A stretch of 64,000 nt of DNA from Burkholderiales bacterium 39-55-53 (GTDB taxonomy: Bacteria > Pseudomonadota > Gammaproteobacteria > Burkholderiales > Burkholderiaceae_C), in assembly GCA_002282445.1 (NCBI GenBank), contig NCJK01000001.1:1-64000 (forward strand), given 5' to 3'. Position 1 is the stretch's first letter, and the number at the start of each line of letters is the position of its first letter. The notes beneath the pieces are model-generated. The model saw only the letters and a program-made list of their open reading frames with translations. It made no database searches and was not told the DNA's origin. Shown piece by piece: positions 8,258-18,700 of this stretch. The position numbers and the translations under genes were made by a program.

Positions 8258-9099
8258 GCGCCGCATTCATTCAAGCTTGGATTGAAGCGGGGGTGGAGGC
8301 GCCCATGCTTATGGCGATTCGCGCCACCGAGCTAGTGTTTGCTTTGAGCTTGACTATTCAAACGCTCGAATACTTGCGCATGGGCAAGTACACCGCCAAC
8401 GATTCGTTTTGGTCTTGGCAGTTGCAGCGGGCTGATATTCCCAATGCGCCTATCCGTGCTTTGCTGGACGTGCTGTTCAAGCCGCACATGCATCAGTTGC
8501 ATTTGGTGTTGCGCCTTTGTGCGGCTGTTTTGTTGGCAGTGCATGGCGCATCGTTGCCACTGATTGGCTTTTTGTTTGTAGGCAACTTGCTCATCCTCAT
8601 CCGTTGGCGCGGCGCGTTCAACGGGGGTAGCGATTTCTTAACGCTCGTGGTGCTCACCGGTTTGTTCATCTCGCAAGTGGTGGGCGCATTTGGCAATGCT
8701 GAGCTGGGGTGGCAAGCGGGCTTTTGGTACATCGCCATTCAGGCCATCACCTCGTACTTCATGTCGGGGGCAGTAAAGCTGCTGCGGCCTGAGTGGCGCA
8801 ATGGTTCGGCCATGACCATTTTCTTGAATGGGGCCATTTACGGGCCGCTGTCTGCTTCACACCCGCTGCGCAACAAGGGGCTGGCCATGCTGGGCTCGTG
8901 GGGCTTTATCGTGTGGGAAATTTTGTTTCCCTTCAGCTTGCTTGACCCACGACTCGCCGCCGTGTTTTGCGCCGTGGCGGGGCTGTTTCACTTCTTGGTG
9001 TTTTGGTTCTTTGGCTTGAACCGATTCTTCTGGGCGTGGGTGTGTTCGTTCCCCGCCATCATTTGGTGCAGCGCGCAGTTCAGTGCGCGCTTTGTTTAA
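8251..9099 (+). CDS. HTTM-like integral membrane protein (vitamin-K-carboxylase-like fold)
   Basis: 282 residues with about six or seven hydrophobic segments in the inner membrane. The stretch SGAVKLLRPEWRNGSAMTIFL near residue 170 resembles the K-L-x-x-P-x-W-R-x-G core of HTTM-domain proteins (horizontally transferred transmembrane domain, related to vitamin-K-dependent gamma-carboxylase). True carboxylase activity should not be assumed for bacterial members. The gene starts inside the end of the upstream one and its stop overlaps the stop of the convergent yheS (TTAA at 9096-9099), leaving no room for a terminator. Confidence 0.65.
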   Translation: MLSAAFIQAWIEAGVEAPMLMAIRATELVFALSLTIQTLEYLRMGKYTANDSFWSWQLQRADIPNAPIRALLDVLFKPHMHQLHLVLRLCAAVLLAVHGASLPLIGFLFVGNLLILIRWRGAFNGGSDFLTLVVLTGLFISQVVGAFGNAELGWQAGFWYIAIQAITSYFMSGAVKLLRPEWRNGSAMTIFLNGAIYGPLSASHPLRNKGLAMLGSWGFIVWEILFPFSLLDPRLAAVFCAVAGLFHFLVFWFFGLNRFFWAWVCSFPAIIWCSAQFSARFV

Positions 9100-11117
9100 G
9101 CCATCGCGGCTTCAATCGCATCCATCGCCTCGGTCAGTTCTAACCAGCGCACTTCTAGATCGGCCAATTCGTCTTCCACTGCTTTGAGGCGTTTGCCTGC
9201 TTCGGCTATTTCAGCAGGAGGCAGGGGCGTGGCGAGTTTGTCGTGCAGCGCAGTTTTTTCAGCCTCTAACGTGGCCATGTTTTTCTCCACGCCATCCATC
9301 TCTTTTTTCAACGGGCGTTTTTTCTCATTGATCTCTTTGCGCAGCTGAGCGTCTTCTTTGCGTTGGTCGCGAGAGGCTACCGGCGCTGCAGCTTGAACAA
9401 CCGGCGCAGCTACTTCTGCCACAGCCACCGCAGGCTTGAGCGCCGCTGCATTGGCCGCAGCCACAGCCTCCGCACGCAAGCGTTTGCCTTCTTCCAGCAG
9501 ATAGCGTTGGTAGTCGTCTAAGTCGCCGTCAAACGGCTCGACGCCACCGCGTGACACCATCCAGAACTCATCACACACGGCTCGCAACAAAGCGCGGTCA
9601 TGGCTGACCAGCATCACTGTGCCTTCAAATTCGTTGAGCGCCATGCTCAGCGCTTCGCGGGTGGCCAAGTCCAAGTGGTTGGTAGGTTCGTCCATCAGCA
9701 AGAGGTTGGGGCGTTGCCACACCAACATGCACAGCACGAGACGTGCTTTCTCGCCACCGCTCATGCTGCCCACGGCTTGCTTGACCATGTCGCCGCCAAA
9801 GTTGAACTGCCCTAAGAAGCTGCGCAAGTCTTGCTCGCGCGTGGCTTGGCCCGCCAACTTGCCGTCGGCGGTGAGCTTTTTGCACAGGTCAATCATGTGC
9901 TGCAGCGGGTTGTCGGCAGGGTGCAGCACATCGAGTTCTTGCTGCGCAAAGTAGCCAATGTTCAGGCCTTTGCCTTCGGTCATGTCGCCGCCGATGGCTT
10001 GCAAATCACGTGCAATGGTTTTCACCAACGTCGATTTACCTTGGCCGTTGGCACCCAAAATACCAATGCGCTGACCCGCCAGCACTGAGCGGCTGACGTT
10101 TTGCACGATGACCGTGGGCGGGGTGCCCGCAGGCGCGTCTTCAGGAGCGGGGTAGCCCACGCTCACGCCTTGCATGCTCAGCATGGGGTTGGGCAAGTTG
10201 GCGGGTTCTTTGAATTCGAAGCTGAAGTCAGCATCGGCCAACAACGGCGCAATCTTTTCCATGCGGTCCAAGGCCTTGACACGGCTTTGCGCTTGCTTGG
10301 CTTTGCTGGCCTTGGCCTTGAAGCGTGCAATGAACTTTTGCAAATGCGCAATCTTGTCTTGTTGCTTGGCAAAGGCGTTTTGTTGCAGTTCCATTTGCTC
10401 GGCGCGCATGTCTTCAAACTTGCTGTAGTTGCCGCCGTAGCGCACCAGCTTGCCTGCGTCGATGTGCAAGGTGACGTTGGTCACCGCATCCAAAAATTCG
10501 CGGTCATGGCTGATGACGACCATCGTGCCTTCGTAGCGCTTGAGCCAAGCTTCGAGCCACACTAAAGCGTCCAAGTCCAAGTGGTTGGTGGGTTCGTCAA
10601 GCAGCAGCAAATCAGACGGGCACATCAACGCACGCGCCAATTGCAAGCGCATGCGCCATCCGCCAGAGAAGCTGTTCACAGGGTTGTCGAGTTCTGTCGT
10701 TTTAAAACCTAAGCCGAGGATGAGCGCTTGTGCGCGTGACTGCGCATCGTGCTCACCCGCGTCGTACAGCGCCATGTAGGCGTTGCCCAAACGCTCGCCG
10801 TCTTCGGTGGCTTCAGCGGCTGCAACTTCGGCGCGTGCGTCATTCAGCACGGTGTCGCCTTCAATCACGAACTCGGTGGCGCTTTGTTCGGTCTCTGGCA
10901 TGTCTTGGGCCACTTGGCCCATGCGCCATTGCGTGGGGATGTAGAACTCGCCCGAGTCCTCTTGCAAGTTGCCGTTGAGCAAAGCAAACAGCGAAGATTT
11001 GCCTGCGCCGTTACGGCCCACCAAGCCTACTTTTTCACCGGGGTTCAAGGTGACGGTGGCGCCTTCGAGCAACACCTTGGCGCTGCGGCGCAAGGTGACA
11101 TTTTTAATCGTGATCAT
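9096..11117 (-). CDS. yheS: ABC-F ATPase YheS, translation factor
   Basis: 673 residues with two ABC cassettes in one chain and no membrane domain, so a soluble ABC-F protein acting on the ribosome. First cassette: Walker A GRNGAGKSS near residue 35, FSGGWRMRL signature near 149, LLLDEPTNHLDLD. Linker: the long basic helix FKAKASKAKQAQSRVKALDRM around 265-285, which reaches the ribosomal P-site region in this family. Second cassette: GANGQGKST near 355, MSGGEKARL near 456, LLMDEPTNHLDL. The last 130 residues are Ala-rich and then coiled coil. Linker and first cassette match E. coli YheS better than Uup or EttA. It shares an ATGA overlap with prmB upstream and is last in the dapC-dapD-dapE-prmB-yheS operon. 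Confidence 0.9.
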   Translation of the reverse strand: MITIKNVTLRRSAKVLLEGATVTLNPGEKVGLVGRNGAGKSSLFALLNGNLQEDSGEFYIPTQWRMGQVAQDMPETEQSATEFVIEGDTVLNDARAEVAAAEATEDGERLGNAYMALYDAGEHDAQSRAQALILGLGFKTTELDNPVNSFSGGWRMRLQLARALMCPSDLLLLDEPTNHLDLDALVWLEAWLKRYEGTMVVISHDREFLDAVTNVTLHIDAGKLVRYGGNYSKFEDMRAEQMELQQNAFAKQQDKIAHLQKFIARFKAKASKAKQAQSRVKALDRMEKIAPLLADADFSFEFKEPANLPNPMLSMQGVSVGYPAPEDAPAGTPPTVIVQNVSRSVLAGQRIGILGANGQGKSTLVKTIARDLQAIGGDMTEGKGLNIGYFAQQELDVLHPADNPLQHMIDLCKKLTADGKLAGQATREQDLRSFLGQFNFGGDMVKQAVGSMSGGEKARLVLCMLVWQRPNLLLMDEPTNHLDLATREALSMALNEFEGTVMLVSHDRALLRAVCDEFWMVSRGGVEPFDGDLDDYQRYLLEEGKRLRAEAVAAANAAALKPAVAVAEVAAPVVQAAAPVASRDQRKEDAQLRKEINEKKRPLKKEMDGVEKNMATLEAEKTALHDKLATPLPPAEIAEAGKRLKAVEDELADLEVRWLELTEAMDAIEAAMA

Positions 11118-12022
11118 TTTGTATTTGCGCCTTCGACAATCGCCTGGCGTGTGAGGAGTAAGACCTGGTCGTCACCAGCACTGGTCGATAGCCACACGAC
11201 ATCTAGATTAGGAAAGGCTGCTTCAAAGTAATCGCGTTCGTGGCCAATTTCTAAAACCAAAACCGCGTGCTCGCTCATGTGTGCTGGGGCGTCGCACAGC
11301 ATTTGGCGAATAAAGTCCATGCCGTCATCGCCACCGGCCAAAGCAAGCGCGGGCTCGGCTTTGAATTCGGCAGGCAACTCGGACATGCTTTGTGCATTCA
11401 CATAAGGTGGGTTGCACAAGATGAGGTCAAACACGCCATCGGCCTTGGCTAAGCCATCCGATTCGGCCAGCGTCATGCGTCCTTCAAGGCCATGACGCTC
11501 GATGTTGATCTGGGCCACATCCAAAGCGTCTTTGGACAAGTCCAAACCCTGCACTGTGATGTCGGGGAAAGCCAGCGCCGCCAAGATGCCCAGGCTGCCG
11601 TTGCCCGTGCACAGGTCTAGCACGCGCGTGGTGTTGGGGTCTAGCCAAGGATCGATGCTGCCTTCAGCCAACACTTCAGCAATGAGCGAGCGCGGCACGA
11701 TGGCACGTTCGTCAATGTAAAACGACACACCTTGCAGCCATGCTTCTTGCGTGAGGTAAGCCGCAGGCTTGCGGCTGGCAATGCGGTGCTCAATGAAGGC
11801 TTGTACGCTGGCCACTTGGGTGGCGGGCAGTTCGAGGTCGTGCACTTCATCTGACACATCGGTGTCGAGCGGCAAACCCAGCTTCCACAGCACCAGCCAT
11901 GCGGCTTCGTCGGCGGCGTTGGTGGTGCCGTGGCCGAAGCTCAAGTTGCCTGCAGTGTGGGCAGCGTCAAGCTGCTGCGCGCTCTGTGCAATGAGCGCGC
12001 TGAGAGTGAAAGATGGGTTCAT
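11114..12022 (-). CDS. prmB: Ribosomal protein uL3 N5-glutamine methyltransferase PrmB
   Basis: 302 residues. It methylates a glutamine of ribosomal protein L3 using SAM. The N-terminal helical domain contains [24 protein letters not shown], the PrmB form of the release-factor-methyltransferase family substrate loop. The SAM site is [11 protein letters not shown] near residue 137, and the catalytic NPPY motif (LCNPPYVN) near residue 205 binds the glutamine side chain. [16 protein letters not shown]-type residues follow, as in PrmB rather than PrmC. ATGA overlaps join it to dapE upstream and yheS downstream, so it is translationally coupled to both. Confidence 0.93.
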   Translation of the reverse strand: MNPSFTLSALIAQSAQQLDAAHTAGNLSFGHGTTNAADEAAWLVLWKLGLPLDTDVSDEVHDLELPATQVASVQAFIEHRIASRKPAAYLTQEAWLQGVSFYIDERAIVPRSLIAEVLAEGSIDPWLDPNTTRVLDLCTGNGSLGILAALAFPDITVQGLDLSKDALDVAQINIERHGLEGRMTLAESDGLAKADGVFDLILCNPPYVNAQSMSELPAEFKAEPALALAGGDDGMDFIRQMLCDAPAHMSEHAVLVLEIGHERDYFEAAFPNLDVVWLSTSAGDDQVLLLTRQAIVEGANTK

Positions 12023-13197
12023 TGTGCGGACGTGTTGGCCTGTGAGGCCAAGCCGTGCAGCTGTTCCAGCACACGGCGATAAATGTTTTTCAGGGGATCC
12101 AAATCAGCCACGGCCACAAACTCGTTGATTTTGTGGATGGTGGCATTGGGTGGGCCAAGCTCGATGACTTGTGGGCAAACTTGCGCGATGAAGCGCCCGT
12201 CGCTCGTGCCACCGGTGGTGGACAGCTCGGTGTCAATGCCGGTTTCGTCGTGGATGGCGCGTTGTACAGCTCCTACCAAGTCACCAGGTGTGGTGAGGAA
12301 GGGCAGACCACCGATGGTCCATTTGAGGTCGAACTCTAAGCTGTGTTTGTGCAGCACCGCAGTGAGGCGCTGTTGCAGCTGCTCAGGCGTGGATTCGGTG
12401 CAGAAGCGGAAGTTGAAGTCCACCACGCATTCGCCGGGAATCACGTTGCTCGCGCCCGTGCCAGCGTGGATGTTGCTCACTTGCCAGCTGGTGGGCGGGA
12501 AGAAGTCGTTGCCATCGTCCCACTCAATCGCCACCAAGTCCGCCAATGCCGGGCTGAGCAAATGGATGGGGTTTTTGGCGAGTTGCGGGTAGGCAATATG
12601 GCCTTGCACGCCTTTGACGGTGAGCTTGCCGCTCATCGTGCCGCGTCGGCCGTTTTTGATCATGTCGCCGGTGCGTTCTACCGAGGTGGGTTCACCCACG
12701 ATGCACCAGTCGAGCTTTTCGCCACGGGCTTTCAAGGCTTCGCAGACCTTGACGGTGCCGTCGAGTGCTGGGCCTTCTTCGTCACTGGTGAGCAAGAAGG
12801 CGATGTTGATATTGGCATCCGCTTGAGCAGCTGCAAACTCTTCACACGCCACCACCATCGCTGCCAACGACGCTTTCATGTCGCTGGCACCACGGCCAAA
12901 CAATTTGCCGTCGCGGTGGGTGGGGGTGAAGGGGTCGCTGGTCCATTGGTCGATGGGGCCAGTGGGCACCACATCGGTATGGCCTGCAAACACCAGTGTT
13001 TTGGCTTCTGCCTGTGCGCTGCGTTTGACAGCCCACAGGTTGCTCACGCGAAATGTGTCTGGCCCGCTGTCGATGCGCTCGCACTCAAAACCGAGTGGCT
13101 TAAGCCGCGCGGTGATGATGTCCAAACAGCCCGCGTCCTCGGGTGTGACCGAAGGGCGCGAGATGAGTTGCTCGGTGAGCTGGAGTGTGCGAGACAT
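12019..13197 (-). CDS. dapE: Succinyl-diaminopimelate desuccinylase DapE
   Basis: 392 residues. It hydrolyses N-succinyl-LL-diaminopimelate to LL-diaminopimelate and succinate in lysine and peptidoglycan synthesis. It is a di-zinc M20 peptidase-fold enzyme. Visible: [12 protein letters not shown] near residue 70 (metal His and Asp), [14 protein letters not shown] near 100 (bridging Asp), [11 protein letters not shown] near 137 (catalytic and metal Glu pair), GEPTS near 167 and [10 protein letters not shown] near 344. Length fits the family (about 375-390). It follows dapD after 21 bases and overlaps prmB by four bases. Confidence 0.95.
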   Translation of the reverse strand: MSRTLQLTEQLISRPSVTPEDAGCLDIITARLKPLGFECERIDSGPDTFRVSNLWAVKRSAQAEAKTLVFAGHTDVVPTGPIDQWTSDPFTPTHRDGKLFGRGASDMKASLAAMVVACEEFAAAQADANINIAFLLTSDEEGPALDGTVKVCEALKARGEKLDWCIVGEPTSVERTGDMIKNGRRGTMSGKLTVKGVQGHIAYPQLAKNPIHLLSPALADLVAIEWDDGNDFFPPTSWQVSNIHAGTGASNVIPGECVVDFNFRFCTESTPEQLQQRLTAVLHKHSLEFDLKWTIGGLPFLTTPGDLVGAVQRAIHDETGIDTELSTTGGTSDGRFIAQVCPQVIELGPPNATIHKINEFVAVADLDPLKNIYRRVLEQLHGLASQANTSAQ

Positions 13198-13218
13198 CGA
13201 TATGACCTGTGCGAAAAA

Positions 13219-14055
13219 TCAGTCGCGCAACAAGTCGTTGATGCTGGTCTTCGAGCGGGTTTGTGCGTCCACGCGTTTGACCACGATGGCGGCGTACATG
13301 CTGTAAGGCGCGCCGTTGGCTGCGACTTTAGGAATGTTGCCTGCCACCACCACAGAGCCTGAAGCCACGCGGCCGTAGCTGATTTCGCCAGTGGCGCGGT
13401 CGAAGATGGGGGTCGATTGACCGATGAACACGCCCATGCCGAGCACGGAGTTTTCTTCGATGATGACGCCTTCCACGACTTCAGAGCGAGCGCCGATGAA
13501 GCAGTTGTCTTCAATGATGGTGGGGTTGGCTTGCAATGGCTCCAACACGCCACCAATGCCCACGCCGCCAGACAAGTGCACGTTCTTGCCGATTTGTGCG
13601 CATGAACCCACAGTGGCCCATGTGTCCACCATGGTGCCGCTGTCCACATAGGCGCCGATGTTCACGTAAGAGGGCATCAAAATCGCACCAGCAGCCACAA
13701 AGCTACCGCGACGCGCCACAGCTGGTGGCACTACGCGCACGCCAGCAGCTTTGAGTTCGTCTTCGCTCAAGTGGCCAAACTTGGTGTCCACTTTGTCGTA
13801 ATAAGCCAAGTCACCCGACTTGATGAGGCGGTTGTCGTTCAAACGGAAGGACAGCAACACGGCCTTTTTGAGCCATTGGTGCACAGTCCATTGGCCCACG
13901 CCTTCACGGGTGGCGACGCGCAGGCGGCCACCGTTCAATTCGGCAATCACGTGTTCTACAGCTTCGCGCACTTCGTGTGATGCATCTGTCGCGCTGATGT
14001 TGGCGCGGTTGTCCCAAGCGTTGTCGATGATGTGTTGGAGTTGGTGTTGAGCCAT
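13219..14055 (-). CDS. dapD: Tetrahydrodipicolinate N-succinyltransferase DapD
   Basis: 278 residues from ATG 14055 (MAQHQLQH). The frame extends upstream to 14121, but that would run into dapC, and 278 residues fits the usual 274. It transfers succinyl from succinyl-CoA to tetrahydrodipicolinate. The N-terminal helical domain is followed by a left-handed beta-helix of hexapeptide repeats ([21 protein letters not shown] around residues 145-165), then [22 protein letters not shown] and the C-terminal strands. It acts as a trimer in the cytoplasm. It lies 37 bases after dapC and feeds DapC, then DapE. Confidence 0.95.
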   Translation of the reverse strand: MAQHQLQHIIDNAWDNRANISATDASHEVREAVEHVIAELNGGRLRVATREGVGQWTVHQWLKKAVLLSFRLNDNRLIKSGDLAYYDKVDTKFGHLSEDELKAAGVRVVPPAVARRGSFVAAGAILMPSYVNIGAYVDSGTMVDTWATVGSCAQIGKNVHLSGGVGIGGVLEPLQANPTIIEDNCFIGARSEVVEGVIIEENSVLGMGVFIGQSTPIFDRATGEISYGRVASGSVVVAGNIPKVAANGAPYSMYAAIVVKRVDAQTRSKTSINDLLRD

Positions 14056-14092
14056 GGTCTTGTCTTCTCTCGTTGAAATAAGGGGTTGAAGT

Positions 14093-15289
14093 TTAGGAAG
14101 CTGATGATTGGATGAAAGCAACGATACGCTGCGCGGCTTCTAAGCATTCGGCGGTTTCGGCCACCAAAGCCATGCGAATTCGACCTGCGCCGGGGTTAAA
14201 ACCTTGGGCCTCACGCGCCAAGTAGCTGCCCGGCAGCACTGTCACATTGTATTGAGCCAGCAAGTCGCGGGCAAAGGCCACATCGTCCCCACCAGGAACC
14301 GAAGCCCACAGGTAAAAACCAGCGTCGGGCAAGCGCACATCCATCACGGCTTCTAGCAGTGGGGTGACAGCCGCAAACTTTTGGCGGTATTGCTCACGGT
14401 TGGCCACCACATGGGCTTCGTCGTCCCACGCCGCAATGCTGGCGGCTTGCACCATGCCGCTCATGGCTGAGCCGTGGTAGGTGCGGTACAGCAAGAACTG
14501 TTTGAGAATGTGGGCGTCGCCCGCCACAAAACCACTGCGCATGCCCGGCACATTGCTGCGCTTAGACAAGCTGGTGAAGGCCACCAAGTTCTTAAAGTCG
14601 GTGCGGCCGAGCTTGGTCGCGGCTTCTAGGCCACCCAAGGGCGCTTCTTCGCGGAAATAGATTTCGCTGTAGCACTCGTCGCTGGCAATCACAAAGCCGT
14701 ATTTGTCGCTCAGGGCAAACAGCTTTTCCCAGTCGCTCAGGGGCATCACAGCGCCCGTGGGGTTGCCGGGTGAGCAGACAAACAACAGCTGGGTCTTGGC
14801 CCACACGTCGGCAGGCACGCTGTCCCAGTTGACATTGAAGTTCAGCGCGGGGTCGCTGGGTGCGTAATAGGTTTGGGCTCCGGCCAACAGGGCAGCGCCT
14901 TCGTAGATTTGGTAGAACGGATTTGGGCAGACCACCGTGGCACCAGCTTTGGTGGGGTCAATCACCGTTTGCGCAAAGGCAAACAAGGCCTCGCGTGAGC
15001 CGTTGACGGGTAGTACTTGCGTGGCGGCGTCGAGCTTCAAGCCGTAGCGGCGCTGCATCCAGTTCACACACGACTCGCGCAACGCAGGCAAACCAGCGGT
15101 GGCAGGGTAGGCGGCCAACTGTGCGGTGGCTTTGGCCAAAGCATCCAACACCAACTGCGGCGTGGCATGGCGTGGCTCGCCAATGCCTAGGCTGATGGGC
15201 GCATACGCGCGGTTGGGTGTGACGGTGGAGAAAAGTTGCTTCAGCCGCTCAAAAGGATAGGGCTGCAGACTCGAAAGAAGGGGGTTCAT
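14093..15289 (-). CDS. dapC: Succinyl-diaminopimelate aminotransferase DapC
   Basis: 398 residues, a class I/II PLP aminotransferase. It converts N-succinyl-2-amino-6-ketopimelate to succinyl-diaminopimelate using glutamate. The N-terminus ([15 protein letters not shown]) is the typical proteobacterial DapC start. [11 protein letters not shown] near residue 180 is the cofactor loop, [10 protein letters not shown] near 210 holds the PLP-binding Asp and Tyr, and [15 protein letters not shown] near 248 holds the Schiff-base Lys. It heads the lysine operon. A GATAAT box sits exactly seven bases before the ATG, so the mRNA may be leaderless. Confidence 0.93.
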   Translation of the reverse strand: MNPLLSSLQPYPFERLKQLFSTVTPNRAYAPISLGIGEPRHATPQLVLDALAKATAQLAAYPATAGLPALRESCVNWMQRRYGLKLDAATQVLPVNGSREALFAFAQTVIDPTKAGATVVCPNPFYQIYEGAALLAGAQTYYAPSDPALNFNVNWDSVPADVWAKTQLLFVCSPGNPTGAVMPLSDWEKLFALSDKYGFVIASDECYSEIYFREEAPLGGLEAATKLGRTDFKNLVAFTSLSKRSNVPGMRSGFVAGDAHILKQFLLYRTYHGSAMSGMVQAASIAAWDDEAHVVANREQYRQKFAAVTPLLEAVMDVRLPDAGFYLWASVPGGDDVAFARDLLAQYNVTVLPGSYLAREAQGFNPGAGRIRMALVAETAECLEAAQRIVAFIQSSAS

Positions 15290-15296
15290 GGCTGCT

Positions 15297-15302
15297 ATTA
15301 TC
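15297..15302 (-). promoter_or_regulatory. GATAAT -10 box seven bases before dapC ATG
   Basis: Reads GATAAT on the minus strand, followed by seven bases and ATG 15289. With usual -10 to start spacing, transcription would begin at or next to the ATG. No clear -35 hexamer is seen. The same arrangement occurs before map, rlhA and ygfZ. Confidence 0.5.
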
Positions 15303-15330
15303 CCTGCGCTTACCTCTCAAACTGAACGCA

Positions 15331-15678
15331 ATGTCTACTAATTCCCTGCTTGACCTGACCCGTGCCAAAGAATTCGCTTTCGAGGCGGACCAATTGCGCG
15401 AATTGGTGGTGACGTTTGAGCAAAGCTTGGCCCAAGAAATGGCCATCATCCAAGCGGGTTTGGCATCTGGTGACGCTTTGAAGGTGGAGCATTCGTTGCA
15501 TGCCCTGAAAGGCTTCATGCCTTTGTTTGCTGCAGAGTCTTTGGCCCAAGCCATGACTGACCTGTACCAAACCAGCCGCGAGAAGCCACTGGACGTGACA
15601 GGCCCCATCTTTACTGCATTAGTACCTAGTTTGGATGCCTTGCTGGTCGAAGTTCGCGCGTGCCTCAGCGCTTTATGA
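15331..15678 (+). CDS. Orphan HPt (histidine phosphotransfer) domain protein
   Basis: 115 residues, a single helical domain. The pattern HSLHALKGFMPLF gives the HxLKG phosphorelay motif, with His57 as the likely phosphoacceptor. Flanking helices fit the four-helix HPt bundle: an LRELVVTFEQSL helix before and an AESLAQAMTDLY helix after. The residue after KG is Phe where small residues are usual. No kinase or response regulator is near. It stands 28 bases upstream of smc and shares its direction, so it is probably first in the HPt-smc-zipA-ligA-def operon. Whether it signals to chromosome segregation is unknown. Confidence 0.75.
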   Translation: MSTNSLLDLTRAKEFAFEADQLRELVVTFEQSLAQEMAIIQAGLASGDALKVEHSLHALKGFMPLFAAESLAQAMTDLYQTSREKPLDVTGPIFTALVPSLDALLVEVRACLSAL

Positions 15679-15706
15679 TTCAGGCTGTGTCTAGAGAGGC
15701 TTTTCA

Positions 15707-18700
15707 GTGCGTCTGAATTCAATCAAGTTATCGGGTTTCAAGTCCTTTGCGGAACCCACCAATTTCTTATTGCCCGGCCAATTGGTCGGCGTGGTAGGCC
15801 CCAACGGTTGCGGCAAATCCAACATCATGGATGCCGTGCGCTGGGTGCTGGGCGAGTCCAAAGCCTCCGAGTTGCGTGGCGAGTCCATGCAAGACGTGAT
15901 TTTTAACGGCACGACCACCCGTAAAGCGGCCAGCCGCTCCAGCGTGGAGTTGGTGTTTGACAACGCCGACCACCGTGCAGGCGGCCAATGGAGCCAGTTC
16001 CCAGAAATCGCAGTCAAGCGTGTGCTGACGCGTGATGGCGGCTCTAGCTACTACATCAACAACCAACCCGTGCGTCGCCGTGACGTGCAAGACGTGTTCT
16101 TGGGCACAGGCTTGGGGCCACGCGCCTACGCCATCATTGGCCAAGGCACGATCAGCCGCATCATTGAATCCAAGCCCGAAGAACTGCGTTTGTTCTTGGA
16201 AGAGGCTGCCGGTGTTTCTAAATACAAAGAGCGCCGCCGCGAAACCGAAAACCGCCTGAGCGACACACGCGAGAACTTGACCCGCGTAGAAGACATCTTG
16301 CGCGAGTTGAATGCCAACCTCGAAAAGCTCGAAAAGCAAGCCGAAGTGGCACAGCGCTACCACGCGCTCAATGCCGATGTGACCTTGAAGCAGCACCAGC
16401 TGTGGTTCTTGCGTCGCGCCGAGGCCGAAGCCGACCAAGTGGGCATCAAAACCCAAGCCGACAAAGCGGTGAACGACCTAGAGTCGCGCATTGCCGATTT
16501 GCGCCACATAGAAGCCGACTTAGAAACCGTTCGCCAAGCCCACTATGCCGCGGGCGACCAAGTGAACCAAGCGCAAGGCGCGTTGTACGAAGCCAGCGCC
16601 GAAGTGGGCCGCTTAGAAGCCGAGATTCGCTTTGTGGTGGAAGGCCGCCAACGCGCTGAAGCACGCCTGATTCAAATCAAAGAACAAACCGCGCATTGGG
16701 CAGCCCAGAGCGAACAAGCGCAGCAAGAGATTGAAAACTTGGCCTCCATGGCCATGGACGGCGAAGAAAAAGCCGTCATGCTCGCCGCGCAAGTGGAAGA
16801 GCAGGCCATGCAACTGCCCGAGTTGGAAGAAGCCTTGCGCGTCGCCCAACAACGCAGCAACGAGCAACGCGGCAGCGTGGCCCAAGTGCAGCAACAAATT
16901 CAAGTCTTGGCCGCAGACCAGCGCAACATCGAAGAGCAAAGCCGCAACCTCAATGCTCGCCAAGAGCGCCTGAGTGCCGACAAAAATGCTTTGGCTGCAC
17001 CCGATGAAGTGCGCCTGAACAACCTCAAAGAGCAACTGCAAGAAGCGCAAGCGCACGCCGAAGTGACGGCGGCTCAGCTGGAAGAGCTGCAAGCCAATGT
17101 GCCTGTGCTCGACGAAGCACGCCGCACCGCTCAACAGACTGTGAACGACGAACAAGCCAAGCAAGCCGATTTGTCGGCCCGTTTGGAAGCCCTTAAAGCC
17201 TTGCAAGAAAAAGTGCAGACCGACGACAAGCTCAAGCCTTGGTTGGCCAAGCACGGCTTGGATGGTTTGCAAGCCTTGTGGAGCCGTATCCACATCGAAG
17301 CCGGTTGGGAAAACGCCCTCGAAGCCGCTTTGCGTGAACGCATGGCTTCGCTGGAAGTGTCCCGTTTAGACATCGTGCGCGCCTTCCAAACGGATGTGCC
17401 GCCCACCAAGCTGGCTTTCTACACCGCACCTAGCGCGGCAGCGCCCGCGCCGCAAGGCGCTTCCAATGATTCGCAAAGTGCTCAGCCTCGTCTGTCAGAC
17501 CTCTTGCGTTTGAACGATGCAGGCCAAAAAGCCCTGTTGACCGACTGGCTCAACGGCTGCTTCACAGCACCTAACCTCGACGAAGCCTTGGCCAAGCGCA
17601 GCAGTTTGCAACCAGGCCAAGTGATTTATGTGCCGAGCGGCCACGCCATCAGCGCACACAGCGTGAGCTTTTACGCACAAGACAACGAGCAGTCTGGCTT
17701 GTTGGCCCGTGCCCAAGAAATTGAAAACCTCGACAAGAGCAGCAAGGCGCAAATCTTCATCGCCGATGAAGCCCGCAACACCTTGGTGCGTGCCGAGGCC
17801 GCGTACAGCGAGTCTTCGCAGCGCTTGATCAGCATCCGTGCTGAAGCTACTGCGGCACAAGCCACAGCCCACGAGCTGCAAGTGGAAACCTTGCGCCTGA
17901 GCCAGTTGGCTGAACAAACACGCGCCCGTAGCGAACAAATCAGTGGTGATTTGTCTGAGGTCGAAGCCCAACTGGCCGACCTGCAAGAACGCCGCGCCAC
18001 CGCTGAAGCCCGCTTTGAAGAGCTGGACATGCAATTGGCCGACAGCCAAGAACGCCATGCCCAGCTAGATGAAGCCGTCATCAACGCCGAGCGCCGCCTG
18101 AACGACAGCCGTGAGCAACAACGCAGCTTGGAGCGTCAAGCCCAAGAGGCCCAGTTTGCCCAACGCAGCTTGGCCACCCGCGAAGCCGAACTCAAACGCA
18201 TCATCGACACCGCCACGCAACAAGCCGCTTCGGTGTCTACCGAAGAAGCGCGTGTGCAAGAAGACCTCACACGTTTGACCGATGCCGCGGCACAAGCTGG
18301 CTTGCAAAACGCGTTGAACATCAAAATGGAGCGCGAAGCCGCCTTGGCCGCCAAGCGCAGCGAGTACGACGACCTCACCACCAAACTGCGTGCGAGCGAC
18401 GAACGCCGCTTGCAGCTGGAGCGTGAGTTGGAGCCCTTGCGCCAACGCATCACCGATTTCCAACTCAAAGAGCAAGCGGCTCGACTGGGCTTAGAGCAGT
18501 ACAGCCAATTGCTGGCCGACGCCGAGGCCGACCTCGAAGCCGTGTCAGCCTCCATCCTCGCCAACAACGTGCGCTTGGGTGGTTTGCAAGGTGATATTGA
18601 CCGCTTGCACCGCGAGATCACCGCCTTGGGCGCTGTGAACTTGGCCGCTTTGGAAGAACTGGCCATTGCCAGCGAACGCAAGCTGTTCTTGGACGCGCAA

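Noticed and set aside
8251-9099. Functional vitamin-K-dependent carboxylase
   Set aside because: Only the membrane HTTM-like part is seen; no lumenal catalytic domain follows.
12343-13362. Long open frame of 339 codons on the plus strand across dapE
   Set aside because: It lies antisense to dapE, is rich in His/Ala/Gly from GC-rich antisense codons, has no family motif, and dapE is certain.
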